64,000 nucleotides of DNA from Prochlorococcus marinus XMU1404. Its GTDB lineage: Bacteria > Cyanobacteriota > Cyanobacteriia > PCC-6307 > Cyanobiaceae. The DNA lies in the NCBI RefSeq assembly GCF_017696175.1, contig NZ_JAAORE010000003.1:496001-560000 (forward strand), in the 5' to 3' direction. A program made the translations under genes and the position numbers. The notes under the pieces are model-generated. The model searched no databases. It saw only the letters and a list, made by a program, of their open reading frames with translations, and was not told the DNA's origin. The first letter of the stretch is position 1. Each line of letters starts with the position of its first letter. Of this stretch, positions 9,896-19,720 are shown piece after piece.

Positions 9896-11656
9896 ATGGC
9901 TTTACTAGTAAAAAAATTTGGCGGTACTTCTGTCGGTGATATTAAAAAAATTAAAAGTATTGCAAGTAGCATTTGTCAAAGTAAAGAAGCAGGAAATGAA
10001 ATTGTCGTAGTTGTCTCTGCAATGGGGCAAACTACAGATGATTTAAATTGTCTAGCAGAATCAATTAGTAAAAATCCTAATCGAAGAGAATTGGATATGC
10101 TTCTTTCAACTGGAGAGCAAGTAACCATAGCTCTTCTCGCAATGGCATTAAACGAATACGGAATACCTGCAATTTCAATGACCGGAAGCCAGGTTGGAAT
10201 TATTACTGAATCAATTCATGGGAAAGCGAGAATTCTGGATATTAAAACAGAAAGAATCCAAAATTATATAAATCAGGGTTTTGTAGTTGTAGTGGCTGGA
10301 TTTCAAGGGACTTCATTAAGCCATACGGGTTCAATGGAAATTACAACTTTGGGTAGAGGTGGTTCAGATACTTCCGCAGTAGCTTTATCAACAGCATTAG
10401 GAGCTGAGACTTGCGAAATTTATACAGACGTTCCAGGGGTTCTTACTACTGATCCAAGAATTGTTCCTAATGCAAAACTCTTAGATGAAATTAGCTGTGA
10501 GGAAATGCTTGAACTTGCAAGTGTCGGTGCTTCAGTTCTACATCCAAGAGCAGTAGAAATTGCTCGCAATTATGGAATTAAATTGTGTGTCAAATCAAGC
10601 CAAAGTAACTCAAGTGGGACTTTCCTAGAAAGTCAAATCCAACCTCTCCCGCTAAAAAGAGGAAGCTTAGAATTAACACAAACAGTCAATAGTCTTGAAG
10701 TTTTAGAAAACCAAGCAGTATTCAGTCTCTCAAATATTCCTGATAGGCCTGGGATTGCTGCACAAATATTTGAAAAACTTTCAGAAGCAAGTATTAATGT
10801 AGATTTAATCATACAAGCTACAAATGATGGAAATAATAACGATATTACATTTACTGTTAGTGAATTAGAAGTTAAAAAGACTGCAGAACAATGCGAACTT
10901 ATAACTAGTCAATTAGGAGGAGAATATAATCTAAAAACAAACATGACTAAATTAAGTATTCAAGGAGCAGGCATTATGGGTAGACCTAGTGTTTCAGCTG
11001 ATTTATTTGATACTTTATCTCAAGCGAATATAAATGTCAGGTTAATAGCTACTAGTGAAATTAAAGTCAGCTGCGTGATTGAAATCAATAATATTCCAAA
11101 AGCTATTAGATTTGTTGCTGAGAAATTTAAGTTATCCGATACACAAATATTTATTAATCCAATTAACGAAAAACAAGATCAACCTGAAGTAAGAGGAATT
11201 GCATTAGATAAAAACCAAGTTCAAGTAAGTTTTCGAAAACTGCCTGATCGTCCAGGTGTAGCAGCATCGATATGTTTAGCATTAGCTGAAAATAACTTAC
11301 TTTTCGATACTATCGTGCAGTCTGAGAGAATTTCCTATTTAAAAACTAAAGATATTAGTCTTACAATGAATAAGCAAGATAGAGAAAAAGCTAATTTAGT
11401 TTTTGATGTCTTAACAAAAAAATTACCCGGATCATACATTGAAGATGGCCCTGCCATAGCCAAAGTTAGTACTGTAGGAGCGGGAATGGCATTTAAGGTT
11501 GGAACGGCTGGAAAAATATTTAGAGCATTGGCTGACCAAAATATCAATATTGAAATGATTGCCACTAGTGAAATTAGGACTTCTTGTATTGTCTTAGAAA
11601 AAGATTGTGACAAAGCAGTTAATGCCATTCATAATCATTTCGAATTAGAAAAATAA
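9896..11656 (+). CDS. lysC: Aspartate kinase with four ACT domains
   Basis: This enzyme phosphorylates aspartate, the entry to lysine, threonine and methionine synthesis. The kinase domain starts KFGGTSVG (7-14) and includes TTLGRGGSDTSA and the EIYTDVPGVLTTDPR motif. It is followed by four ACT units (near residues 275, 355, 435 and 515). Units one and three begin with the near-identical LPDRPGVAAS/IPDRPGIAAQ pattern, and two and four share GAG-x-x-x-x-P/VG, so the regulatory half looks like a duplicated ACT pair. That arrangement is known from cyanobacteria and implies allosteric control by pathway amino acids. Length 586. Confidence 0.96.
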   Translation: MALLVKKFGGTSVGDIKKIKSIASSICQSKEAGNEIVVVVSAMGQTTDDLNCLAESISKNPNRRELDMLLSTGEQVTIALLAMALNEYGIPAISMTGSQVGIITESIHGKARILDIKTERIQNYINQGFVVVVAGFQGTSLSHTGSMEITTLGRGGSDTSAVALSTALGAETCEIYTDVPGVLTTDPRIVPNAKLLDEISCEEMLELASVGASVLHPRAVEIARNYGIKLCVKSSQSNSSGTFLESQIQPLPLKRGSLELTQTVNSLEVLENQAVFSLSNIPDRPGIAAQIFEKLSEASINVDLIIQATNDGNNNDITFTVSELEVKKTAEQCELITSQLGGEYNLKTNMTKLSIQGAGIMGRPSVSADLFDTLSQANINVRLIATSEIKVSCVIEINNIPKAIRFVAEKFKLSDTQIFINPINEKQDQPEVRGIALDKNQVQVSFRKLPDRPGVAASICLALAENNLLFDTIVQSERISYLKTKDISLTMNKQDREKANLVFDVLTKKLPGSYIEDGPAIAKVSTVGAGMAFKVGTAGKIFRALADQNINIEMIATSEIRTSCIVLEKDCDKAVNAIHNHFELEK

Positions 11657-11663
11657 GTTCTTT

Positions 11664-13703
11664 TTAATTATTTCTAGCCAATTTTTGTCTTAATTTTTTT
11701 ATTCTATCCCTCAAATTTGCTGCTTCTTCAAAATTTAACTCTTTTGCAGCATCTTTCATTTTAATTTCTAACTTTTCTATTAAGTCAGGCAATTCTTCGA
11801 GCAAACATTGATTATCGCTGGAATTGAGAATTAAGTCAGTTTTGTTATTAACTATATTTATTAAATCTTTAGATAAACCACCAGCATCTAATTTTCTGGA
11901 AAGCTCTAGAAAAGATAATATTGAATTTTCTATTTTTTTGCCTGCAGGTTTAGGGGTAATACCATTGACTTTGTTATATTTTTTTTGAATAGTTCTTCTT
12001 CTTTCAGTTTCAGATATTGCTCTTTTCATTGAATCTGTGAAGTTATCTGCATAAAGCAAAGCAACGCCTTCAACATGTCTTGCAGCTCTTCCTATTGTTT
12101 GAATTAATGACCTTTCTGCCCTCAGAAAACCTTCTTTATCAGCATCTAAAATGGCAACTAAGGATACTTCAGGAAGATCTAGTCCCTCTCTTAATAAATT
12201 TACTCCTACCAAAACATCATATTCGCCCATCCTAAGGTCTTGAATAATTTCAATTCTTTCAATTGAATGGATTTCGGAATGCAAATATCTAACTCTTACT
12301 TTATTTTCAGATAAAAAATCAGTTAGATCTTCAGCCATTCTCTTAGTAAGTGTTGTCACTAGCACTCTTTGATTCTTTTCAGCTCTAATTCTTATTTCAG
12401 ATAACAGATCTTCTATTTGGCCTTCACTAGGTCTTACATCAATTACAGGATCTAATACTCCAGTTGGTCTTATAACTTGCTCAATAAATTCACCATCACA
12501 TTGATCTAATTCCCATTGACCGGGAGTTGCACTTATAAATAATGTCTGTTTTGATTTTTCCCAAAATTCTTCACATTTTAAAGGCCTATTATCTGCAGCA
12601 CTTGGCAATCTAAAACCATGATCTATTAAAACTTTTTTTCTAGATTGATCACCGTTGTACATAGCATGAAGTTGAGGACATGTTACATGACTCTCATCAA
12701 CTACCAACAACCAATCTTTAGGAAAGTAATCTATTAAGCATTCTGGAGGTGAACCTTCCTCCCTGCCTGATAAATGACGAGCATAATTCTCAACTCCATT
12801 ACAATAACCAACCTCTTTAAGCATTTCTAAATCATATTTTGTGCGTTGTTCTAGACGTTGAGCCTCTAATAATTTTCCTTCGTATGTAAATTTATCGAGT
12901 TGAGTTTTTAATTCACTTCTAATTGCACTTATTGCACTCTCAAGTCTTTCTTTTGGAGTCACAAAATGCTTCGCTGGGTAAACGCTAACTTGTTCCAAAC
13001 TTTCAAGTATTTCTCCTGTAGTAGGGTCAACATATCTAATAGCCTCGACTTCATCACCAAATAATTCGATTCTTATTAATCTATCTTCATAAGCTGGGCC
13101 GATTTCTAAAACATCACCTTTAATTCTGAATCTACCTCTAGTAATTTCAATATCATTTCTAGTATATTGATTTTCAACGAGAGACCTTAAAGAAGAACGT
13201 AGATTTATTGATTTTCCAACTTCAAATTTAACTGCAGCTTTTAAATACTCACTAGGTATACCAAGACCATAAATACAACTTATTGACGCTACAACAATTA
13301 CATCTTTTCTTTCAAATAATGAGCGTGTTGCAGAATGCCTAAGCATATCTATTTCTTCATTAATTGAAGCAGTTTTAGCTATGTAAGTATCACTTACAGG
13401 TACATAAGCTTCAGGTTGATAATAATCGTAGTAAGAAATGAAGTACTCAACAGCATTTTTTGGGAAAAATTCCCTTAACTCATTACATAGTTGTGCAGCT
13501 AACGTTTTGTTATGGGCTAATACAAGCGCTGGTCTTCCTGTTTGTTGAATTACATTAGCAATGGTAAATGTTTTACCAGTCCCAGTAGCTCCTAAAAGAG
13601 TCTGAAACTCTTTACCAGTATTTACTCCTTTAACTAATTTTTTAATAGCTTCTGGTTGATCTCCATTTGGTTCGTAAGGAGCTTGAAGCTTATAGTTATT
13701 CAT
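11664..13703 (-). CDS. uvrB: Excinuclease ABC subunit B
   Basis: UvrB is the damage-verifying helicase-like subunit of nucleotide excision repair. Seen: Walker A GATGTGKT, the beta-hairpin region [12 protein letters not shown], helicase motifs DESH and QTIGRAARH, and the C-terminal UVR helix pair ([19 protein letters not shown]) that contacts UvrC. Length about 679, standard for the family. A TTG one codon upstream (13706) could be read as the start, but the ATG at 13703 is preferred because it begins [12 protein letters not shown]. It converges on lysC with only seven bases between. Confidence 0.97.
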   Translation of the reverse strand: MNNYKLQAPYEPNGDQPEAIKKLVKGVNTGKEFQTLLGATGTGKTFTIANVIQQTGRPALVLAHNKTLAAQLCNELREFFPKNAVEYFISYYDYYQPEAYVPVSDTYIAKTASINEEIDMLRHSATRSLFERKDVIVVASISCIYGLGIPSEYLKAAVKFEVGKSINLRSSLRSLVENQYTRNDIEITRGRFRIKGDVLEIGPAYEDRLIRIELFGDEVEAIRYVDPTTGEILESLEQVSVYPAKHFVTPKERLESAISAIRSELKTQLDKFTYEGKLLEAQRLEQRTKYDLEMLKEVGYCNGVENYARHLSGREEGSPPECLIDYFPKDWLLVVDESHVTCPQLHAMYNGDQSRKKVLIDHGFRLPSAADNRPLKCEEFWEKSKQTLFISATPGQWELDQCDGEFIEQVIRPTGVLDPVIDVRPSEGQIEDLLSEIRIRAEKNQRVLVTTLTKRMAEDLTDFLSENKVRVRYLHSEIHSIERIEIIQDLRMGEYDVLVGVNLLREGLDLPEVSLVAILDADKEGFLRAERSLIQTIGRAARHVEGVALLYADNFTDSMKRAISETERRRTIQKKYNKVNGITPKPAGKKIENSILSFLELSRKLDAGGLSKDLINIVNNKTDLILNSSDNQCLLEELPDLIEKLEIKMKDAAKELNFEEAANLRDRIKKLRQKLARNN

Positions 13704-13732
13704 CAAGCTAGTAGCTAAAGGATATTAATATA

Positions 13733-14509
13733 CTAAGAAATTTTTTCTCCAATTATTGAATTTGTCAAAGATTCTTTTAAGCCCCTAACAACCGCAATCA
13801 TTGATATTAAATCATCTAATTTATTAACTTCAGATCCAACTCCAACTGCTGACGCTCCAGAGGCTATTGCTAGTGGACAAGTTACTTGGCTTAATCCAGA
13901 AGCACTCATGATTGGTATATTCAAAGATTGTTTCTTAAATTCTTGATGAATAGCATAAGTAGCTGCAAGAGTTGGTACTGATTTTTCAAAAAAGCCTTGA
14001 ATTCCTGGAGAGTAAGGATTAGAACTGGTGCCACCTTCTGTTTGAATAATATCAACACCTTCTTCCACTAGTTTTAAAGCAAGATCAACTTGTTTATCAA
14101 TAGGCATATTATGAGGAACAGTTACTGATAAAGGAACATTAGGCAAAAAATCCCTCGTCTCTTTTGTAATGTTTAAAACTTTTTTATCTGAAAAATTAAT
14201 TCCTTTTTCATAAAAAGTATCGTAATTTCCTATCTCAATTAATGATGCTCCTGCGTTTACAGAATCTTGAAAAGATCGAGGCACTACTGAACTAACACAA
14301 ACGGGTAGTGTTGAATTCTTAAGTGCTAAATCAACGAGTTCAGGTTTACAAGCAATATCGACAAGATCTGCACCTCCTAATGAAGCAGCTTCAACAATTT
14401 TTTTCACAGATTGAACATCGAAATTATTCAATCCTGAAATAACTTTGAGTAAAGATTTGCTTCTTAACTCTTCTTTGATTTTTTGTGGCAAAAGATTAAT
14501 CAGACTCAT
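13733..14509 (-). CDS. ycf23: Ycf23-like TIM-barrel protein (DUF561)
   Basis: The 258-residue product matches the Ycf23 family of cyanobacteria and red-algal plastids. Visible elements are LKVISGLNNFD near the start, GGADLVDIACKPELVDLA, LPVCVSSVVP, GASLIEIGNYDTFYEKG, VDIIQTEGGTSSNP and ASGASAVGVGSEVNKL. The alternating strand/helix pattern and the late glycine-rich phosphate-binding-like loop indicate a TIM barrel. The biochemical role of Ycf23 is not established, so no reaction is claimed. It lies 27 bases upstream of uvrB on the same strand and diverges from tilS. Confidence 0.85.
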   Translation of the reverse strand: MSLINLLPQKIKEELRSKSLLKVISGLNNFDVQSVKKIVEAASLGGADLVDIACKPELVDLALKNSTLPVCVSSVVPRSFQDSVNAGASLIEIGNYDTFYEKGINFSDKKVLNITKETRDFLPNVPLSVTVPHNMPIDKQVDLALKLVEEGVDIIQTEGGTSSNPYSPGIQGFFEKSVPTLAATYAIHQEFKKQSLNIPIMSASGLSQVTCPLAIASGASAVGVGSEVNKLDDLISMIAVVRGLKESLTNSIIGEKIS

Positions 14510-14542
14510 TTACTTAATGAATTTATTACCCGATTGTGACAT

Positions 14543-14557
14543 TGTTTTAGTAAAACA
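14543..14557. promoter_or_regulatory. Operator-like palindrome between ycf23 and tilS
   Basis: TGTTTTA-G-TAAAACA is a perfect 15-base palindrome in the 85-base divergent gap, a position where a repressor could act on both genes. It does not match the NtcA (GTA-N8-TAC) or cyanobacterial LexA consensus. Chance occurrence in AT-rich DNA is possible. Confidence 0.3.
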
Positions 14558-14594
14558 GTGCATTTTTTAAAAAATATTATCTGAGCAACACAAA

Positions 14595-15605
14595 ATGTCT
14601 GATAAAAAATTAACTCAGAAAAATTGGTCCTCATGGCATCATCAGCTTCATAAGGAGATTCTTACCAAACAAATATTAATTCCTAAAGGATCGAATATTT
14701 TAATAAGTGTTTCTGGAGGACAAGACTCAATGACCTTATTAACCCTAATTAATGACCTAAAAAAATTGCATAATTGGTCTATTAGTGTTTGGCATGGTGA
14801 TCATCAGTGGCACGAAAAATCCTCGGTTTATGCTCTTGAATTAAAAAGTTATTGCAAAGATAAAAATATTTCATTCTCCTTTGATCAAGCAAATAAAGAA
14901 AATATTTCTTCAGAAGAAAAAGCTCGAGAATGGAGATATAAAAAATTATGTGAAAGAGCCAAAACTTTATTAAATAAAAACCAGGAAAAACATAATATAT
15001 ATTTGTTAACTGGTCACACGAGTAGTGATAACGCAGAAACGTTTATCCTCAATTTATGTAGAGGGAGCAATTTTGCCGGTCTAAGTAATATTGAAAGCAA
15101 AAGATTACTAGAAAATCAAATTTTCTTAATAAGGCCAATATTAATTTTCAGTAGAGAAGATACGAAACAATTTTGTAATGATATGAAAATCCCAGTCTGG
15201 GAAGATCCCACAAATTCAGATCTTAAATTAAAAAGAAATTTAGTAAGAAAAAAAATTATTCCTACCTTGGAGGTTATCTATCCTGGTTGTTCTGAAAGGA
15301 TAAATAATTTTTCCCAAAAAATGAACAAATACAATAATGAACGTAATGATCTTAGTGAACTAGCATACCTATATTGTAAAGATGTAAAAGGTATCAAAAG
15401 GAGTCTCTTAAATAGTATGTGTATTGAAGCGAGGTGCACAATCTTAAATAGATTTTTAAAAGAAATATCTGCAAAGCAATGTAGTTCTAAAAATCTGACA
15501 AAATTAGCAACTTCAATTTTTGAAAAAAATAAAGGTCAAATTAACTTGCAAGAGTTTTTAAAAATTGTTTGGAATAAAAACTATATAAATTTTGAAAAAA
15601 GTTAA
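14595..15605 (+). CDS. tilS: tRNA(Ile)-lysidine synthetase
   Basis: TilS modifies C34 of tRNA-Ile(CAU) with lysine so that it reads AUA. The N-terminal PP-loop SGGQDS (40-45) binds ATP; HGDHQWHEKS, TGHTSSDNAETFILNLCRGS and WEDPTNSDLKLKRNLVR are all family signatures. The product has 336 residues, shorter than E. coli TilS (432), lacking the long C-terminal domains, as in other cyanobacteria. AUA codons are frequent in this AT-rich genome, so the enzyme should be essential. Its stop codon overlaps that of RNase J by three of four bases. Confidence 0.95.
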   Translation: MSDKKLTQKNWSSWHHQLHKEILTKQILIPKGSNILISVSGGQDSMTLLTLINDLKKLHNWSISVWHGDHQWHEKSSVYALELKSYCKDKNISFSFDQANKENISSEEKAREWRYKKLCERAKTLLNKNQEKHNIYLLTGHTSSDNAETFILNLCRGSNFAGLSNIESKRLLENQIFLIRPILIFSREDTKQFCNDMKIPVWEDPTNSDLKLKRNLVRKKIIPTLEVIYPGCSERINNFSQKMNKYNNERNDLSELAYLYCKDVKGIKRSLLNSMCIEARCTILNRFLKEISAKQCSSKNLTKLATSIFEKNKGQINLQEFLKIVWNKNYINFEKS

Positions 15606-17587
15606 GATGTGACAGTAGATCTTCTTCTTCTTGTTCTACCTTCAAATGAATCTTCTGTAGGAGTCTCAGCCGAAGGATTCTGAGAAACTTTTGGACTTTT
15701 TTGAGTATTTTGTTGGTTATTTGAAATATTCGGTTGGTTATTGTTTGATTTCTTATGGAAATTATTATTATTTCTATTTCTATTGGAAAAATTTTGCTCT
15801 TCGGTAATCTTTGGAATATAAGCACGAGTTCCACTTGGAGCAGGTTGAACTAGACACAAAATAAGTGGTTCAACTTGTAATTCTCTTCTCATTCTTCTCG
15901 ATAAACCATTTTCAATTTCTCTTTGTACACCAATCCAATCTACTTCAAAATTATTCGGCCCAGTTTGTCTGGATAATTGTTTCCATCTATTTTCTAAGAC
16001 CCAGCTTATTTCTCGTTCTGTCCACATAGACATTTTTCTTGGCTCTGCAGTAGTAACAACTCCTCTTAAATTAACTCTGGGAGGCGCAACCATCTTCCCA
16101 TCTGTACTGATAGGAGCTAAAACAGTTACTACACCATCCCCAGCTAATTGCTGCCTTTCCTTTAATACTCGAGCATCTACTATCCCATTTCGTGAGTTAT
16201 CAAGCAGTTCAACACCAGCTTTTACAGGATCACCTTTTTGAATAGAATTAGGAGTTAACTCAACTACATCTCCATTTTCAATAATTAAAATATTGTCCTT
16301 TGGAACCCCCATAGTTTGTGCACTCTTGCCATGACAAACAAGCATTCTATGTTCTCCATGAACAGGAACAAAAAACTTAGGTTTTGCGAGTGCCAACATT
16401 AACTTTTGATCTTCTTGAAAACCATGACCAGAAACATGAATATTCTCACCCTTTCCATAAACAACCTTTGCTCCGAGTTTCATTAATCTATCTATTGTAT
16501 TAACAACAGAAATAGTATTGCCAGGTATTGGACTGGCTGAAAATATTACAGTATCAGTAGTCTTGAGACGAACATGCTGATGTTCACCACGAGATATTCT
16601 GCTTAACGCTGCCAAGGGTTCTCCTTGACTTCCAGTCATTAATAATAAGGTCTCTCTATCTGGCAAATCTCTAATTTGCTTGATAGGAACAAACAAGTCA
16701 TCTGGGCATTTCATGTAACCAATATCTCTCGCCTTAGCAATAACATTTATCATCGATCTACCTAATAAACCGACCTTTCTTCCATGTTTCATGGCCAACT
16801 CTAAGATCATGGTCACTCTATGAACAGAACTAGCAAAAGTGGTAAGGATAACTCGCTCTTTTGCATCCGCAATATGTTTTTCTAAAGAGGGATAAATAGT
16901 CTTCTCTGAAGGACAAAACCCTGGAACTTCAGCATTAGTGGAATCACTGAACATGCATAAAACGCCCTTCTCTCCGTAATGCACCATTCTTTCAATATCA
17001 AATTGCTCTCCATCTACTGGCATATGATCAAACTTAAAATCTCCCGTGAAAATAATTGTGCCAACAGGTGTTGTAACTGCTAAAGAAAAACTATCGCAAA
17101 TAGAATGAGTATTTCGAATAAATTCAACAGAAAAATGTTGTCCAACTTTTACAACATCTCTTGGATTGACTGTCTGTATAGTTGTTCTATCAGATACCCC
17201 TGCTTCCTCCATTTTTCCTCTAAGCATTGACATTGCAAGTCTTGGGCCATAAATAATCGGAATATTAAAATGCTTTAGATGATGAGAAATACCTCCAATA
17301 TGATCTTCATGACCGTGAGTGACAATCATTCCTTTTATTCTTCTTTGATTTTCTTTTAAAAAAGTTGTATCTGGCATAACAATATTTACGCCATGCATAC
17401 CATCAGATGGGAAAGCTAGACCAGCATCAACAAGCATCAATTCATCACCATATTCAAAAACACAAGTGTTTTTTCCTATTTCATGTAGTCCTCCAAGGGG
17501 TATTACTCGTAGAGCTGGAGTATTACCTTTAGATCTAGATGAATCATTATTAGATCTATTTACAGTTGAATTTGTACTTGATTGCAT
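15602..17587 (-). CDS. rnj: Ribonuclease J
   Basis: RNase J is a metallo-beta-lactamase/beta-CASP ribonuclease for mRNA decay and RNA maturation. The metal site THGHEDH is at 90-96. DSTNAEVPG, the beta-CASP MTGSQGEP and SGHGFQED, and VPVHGEHRM follow. About 555 residues form the standard enzyme. The rest is a low-complexity, Asn/Gln-rich tail (from about residue 600) that ends GRTRRRRSTVTS. The N-terminal 25 residues are also Ser/Asn-rich and probably disordered. It is the last gene of an asd-dapA-rnj series and overlaps the end of tilS. The RRRR tail is discussed in the findings. Confidence 0.96.
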   Translation of the reverse strand: MQSSTNSTVNRSNNDSSRSKGNTPALRVIPLGGLHEIGKNTCVFEYGDELMLVDAGLAFPSDGMHGVNIVMPDTTFLKENQRRIKGMIVTHGHEDHIGGISHHLKHFNIPIIYGPRLAMSMLRGKMEEAGVSDRTTIQTVNPRDVVKVGQHFSVEFIRNTHSICDSFSLAVTTPVGTIIFTGDFKFDHMPVDGEQFDIERMVHYGEKGVLCMFSDSTNAEVPGFCPSEKTIYPSLEKHIADAKERVILTTFASSVHRVTMILELAMKHGRKVGLLGRSMINVIAKARDIGYMKCPDDLFVPIKQIRDLPDRETLLLMTGSQGEPLAALSRISRGEHQHVRLKTTDTVIFSASPIPGNTISVVNTIDRLMKLGAKVVYGKGENIHVSGHGFQEDQKLMLALAKPKFFVPVHGEHRMLVCHGKSAQTMGVPKDNILIIENGDVVELTPNSIQKGDPVKAGVELLDNSRNGIVDARVLKERQQLAGDGVVTVLAPISTDGKMVAPPRVNLRGVVTTAEPRKMSMWTEREISWVLENRWKQLSRQTGPNNFEVDWIGVQREIENGLSRRMRRELQVEPLILCLVQPAPSGTRAYIPKITEEQNFSNRNRNNNNFHKKSNNNQPNISNNQQNTQKSPKVSQNPSAETPTEDSFEGRTRRRRSTVTS

Positions 17588-17659
17588 AATTTTGAAATTT
17601 ATGAAGGCCTGCTTGAAATCAAATAAGGTTTATTTAAATTTAATTATCAAGTTAAATAT

Positions 17660-17678
17660 AATCCCTATTATAGGGATT
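17660..17678 (-). terminator. Stem-loop spanning the dapA stop codon
   Basis: AATCCCTA-TTA-TAGGGATT is a perfect 8-bp stem with a 3-base loop, and the dapA stop codon sits at the loop. On the minus strand it is followed by ATATTTAACTTG, a weak U-tract. It could attenuate read-through into rnj or protect the dapA mRNA end. Confidence 0.4.
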
Positions 17679-18570
17679 TCAGAATAAAAGATAGTTGCTC
17701 TTTCATGTCAGTGGTTAATGGTGACAAAGGACTTCTAGGATTACCTACATTCCATCCCGAAAGCTCTAAAGCAGCCTTAATTGGGATTGGATTAGTAGTC
17801 ATAAAGAGTGCTTTGAAAAGAGGCTGAAGTTTTTCATGAATAGTAAGCGCATTGGAAAACTCTCCACTTTGAAAGGAATTAATCATCTCTTTCAGTTGCA
17901 ATCCAACCAAATGACTTGCAACACTTACTACTCCTACAGCACCTACAGATAACATTGGAAGCAACAATGAATCGTCGCCACTATATACAGAGAGTTCAGA
18001 ACCACAAATAGCTCTTAATTCTGTTACTTCTTCTATTCTACCGCTTGCAGCTTTAATACTGAGAATATTTGAGAAATCCATAAGTTTCTTCACAGTATCA
18101 GGTAATAAATTGCATCCTGTCCTTCCAGGAATGTTGTAGAGCATTAGAGGCAAATCCTTTGCAGAATTAGCAATAGAACTGAAATGTTTATAAAGACCTT
18201 CTTGAGGCGGCTTATTGTAATAAGGAACAACGACCAAAGCACCGTCAGCACCAGAGTCGTAGGCTTTTTTTGTAGCTTCCACAGCCTCGCTTGTACAGTT
18301 ACTACCAGTGCCAACTATTACTTTACAGCTTGAATCCAAAGATCCTTTTACTGCAATAAATAAATCATGCTGTTCCGCCCATGAAAGAGTCGGAGATTCT
18401 CCAGTAGTACCGCATAACACAATTCCATCAGAACCGTTCTCAAAAAGATAATTTGAGAGCTTTATAGCTAGTTCATAATCTACATCTCCATTTTCAGTAA
18501 ATGGAGTAACCATTGCAGTCAATATTCTTCCAAATAGTGGGTTATTACACTCAGTTTTGTCTGTAATCAT
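17668..18570 (-). CDS. dapA: 4-hydroxy-tetrahydrodipicolinate synthase
   Basis: DapA condenses aspartate semialdehyde with pyruvate, the first step of the lysine/diaminopimelate branch. The 300-residue TIM barrel shows GTTGESPTL (54-62), the catalytic Tyr145 in [11 protein letters not shown] and the Schiff-base Lys173 in LSIKAASG. Its ATG overlaps the asd stop region by four bases (ATGA type), so translation is probably coupled to asd, whose product is its substrate supplier. RNase J follows 80 bases downstream. Confidence 0.97.
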   Translation of the reverse strand: MITDKTECNNPLFGRILTAMVTPFTENGDVDYELAIKLSNYLFENGSDGIVLCGTTGESPTLSWAEQHDLFIAVKGSLDSSCKVIVGTGSNCTSEAVEATKKAYDSGADGALVVVPYYNKPPQEGLYKHFSSIANSAKDLPLMLYNIPGRTGCNLLPDTVKKLMDFSNILSIKAASGRIEEVTELRAICGSELSVYSGDDSLLLPMLSVGAVGVVSVASHLVGLQLKEMINSFQSGEFSNALTIHEKLQPLFKALFMTTNPIPIKAALELSGWNVGNPRSPLSPLTTDMKEQLSFILKSL

Positions 18571-19598
18571 TTTTTTGGAATTAATAACTCAGCTATTTGA
18601 ACAGCATTAAGAGCTGCTCCTTTTCTTATTTGATCTCCACATAACCATAATTCTAATCCATTAGGCTGACTTATATCAGTTCTTACCCTGCCAACAGCAA
18701 CATTATCCCCTCCCATAACGTCATTTGGCATAGGAAATCTATTATTTTTGTAATCCTCAATTATTTCAATTCCAGGAGATTTTTTTAATGCTTCAAGAGC
18801 ATCTTTAGGCTCAACTACACCGGCAAATTCAATATTGATCGATTCAGAATGTGCTCTAAGTACAGGGACTCTAACACATGTAGCAGAGAGCTTTAAATCA
18901 GCAATATTTAATATTTTCCTTGTCTCATTAACCATTTTCATCTCTTCTTCGCAGTAATTATTTGCAAGCATGGGTGAATTATGCAAAAACAAATTAAAAG
19001 CCAGTGAGTATGGCAAAACTTCACTTTTTTGATGATTACCCTGAAGATATTGTTCAGTTAAAAGTTTTAGTTCCTCCATCGCCAATTGCCCTGCACCACT
19101 TACAGATTGATAAGTTGAAACAATAACTCTTTGAATAGTCGAAAGTTTAGTTAATGGAGCCAAAACTAATGTCAACAAAATAGTAGTGCAGTTTGGATTC
19201 GCTATTACCCCATCATGATTAATTACATCACTAGCATTAACTTCAGGAACTATAAGAGGTACATTATTATCTAATCTGAAAGCACTTGAATTATCTATCA
19301 ATAAAGCATTTTGTTCCATAATGGTAGACAACCATTTTTTTGAAATACTTCCACCGGCTGAAGCTAAAACTAAATCAAGATTCAGAAATTCTTCCTTAGT
19401 TGTTTTTTTTGTAACTAATTCTTCACCTTTCCAAATAATTTTTTTTCCTTCTGAACGCTCTGATGAAAGCAAGACCAATTCTGATATTGGGAAATAACGT
19501 TGTTCAAGAATGTTGAGTAATTCAGATCCCACAGCACCTGATGATCCTAAAACAGCAACTTTTAATGGCCTATTAGGCAAAAACGGAGATTTTCTCAC
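18567..19598 (-). CDS. asd: Aspartate-semialdehyde dehydrogenase
   Basis: Asd reduces aspartyl phosphate to aspartate semialdehyde with NADPH. The 343-residue product has the nucleotide loop [13 protein letters not shown] (17-29), the active-site Cys137 in NPNCTT, and the substrate motif [11 protein letters not shown]. It sits first in a minus-strand unit with dapA (4-base overlap) and rnj. lysC, the previous enzyme of the pathway, is 7 kb away on the other strand. Divergent from tig across 122 bases. Confidence 0.97.
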   Translation of the reverse strand: MRKSPFLPNRPLKVAVLGSSGAVGSELLNILEQRYFPISELVLLSSERSEGKKIIWKGEELVTKKTTKEEFLNLDLVLASAGGSISKKWLSTIMEQNALLIDNSSAFRLDNNVPLIVPEVNASDVINHDGVIANPNCTTILLTLVLAPLTKLSTIQRVIVSTYQSVSGAGQLAMEELKLLTEQYLQGNHQKSEVLPYSLAFNLFLHNSPMLANNYCEEEMKMVNETRKILNIADLKLSATCVRVPVLRAHSESINIEFAGVVEPKDALEALKKSPGIEIIEDYKNNRFPMPNDVMGGDNVAVGRVRTDISQPNGLELWLCGDQIRKGAALNAVQIAELLIPKK

Positions 19599-19720
19599 AC
19601 TTTAAAATGATTTTTATAAATAGATTGACTATTTTTTTTACTTTATCAAAAAAATAACTTTCAAGGAAATCACATAATGTGAAATAATTAAGATTCGGCT
19701 TTTAGTAATTAATAAAAAAA

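Noticed and set aside
19670-19682. TCACA-TAA-TGTGA between asd and tig as a CRP-type site
   Set aside because: The half-sites are in the reverse orientation to TGTGA-N6-TCACA, and the arms are only five bases.
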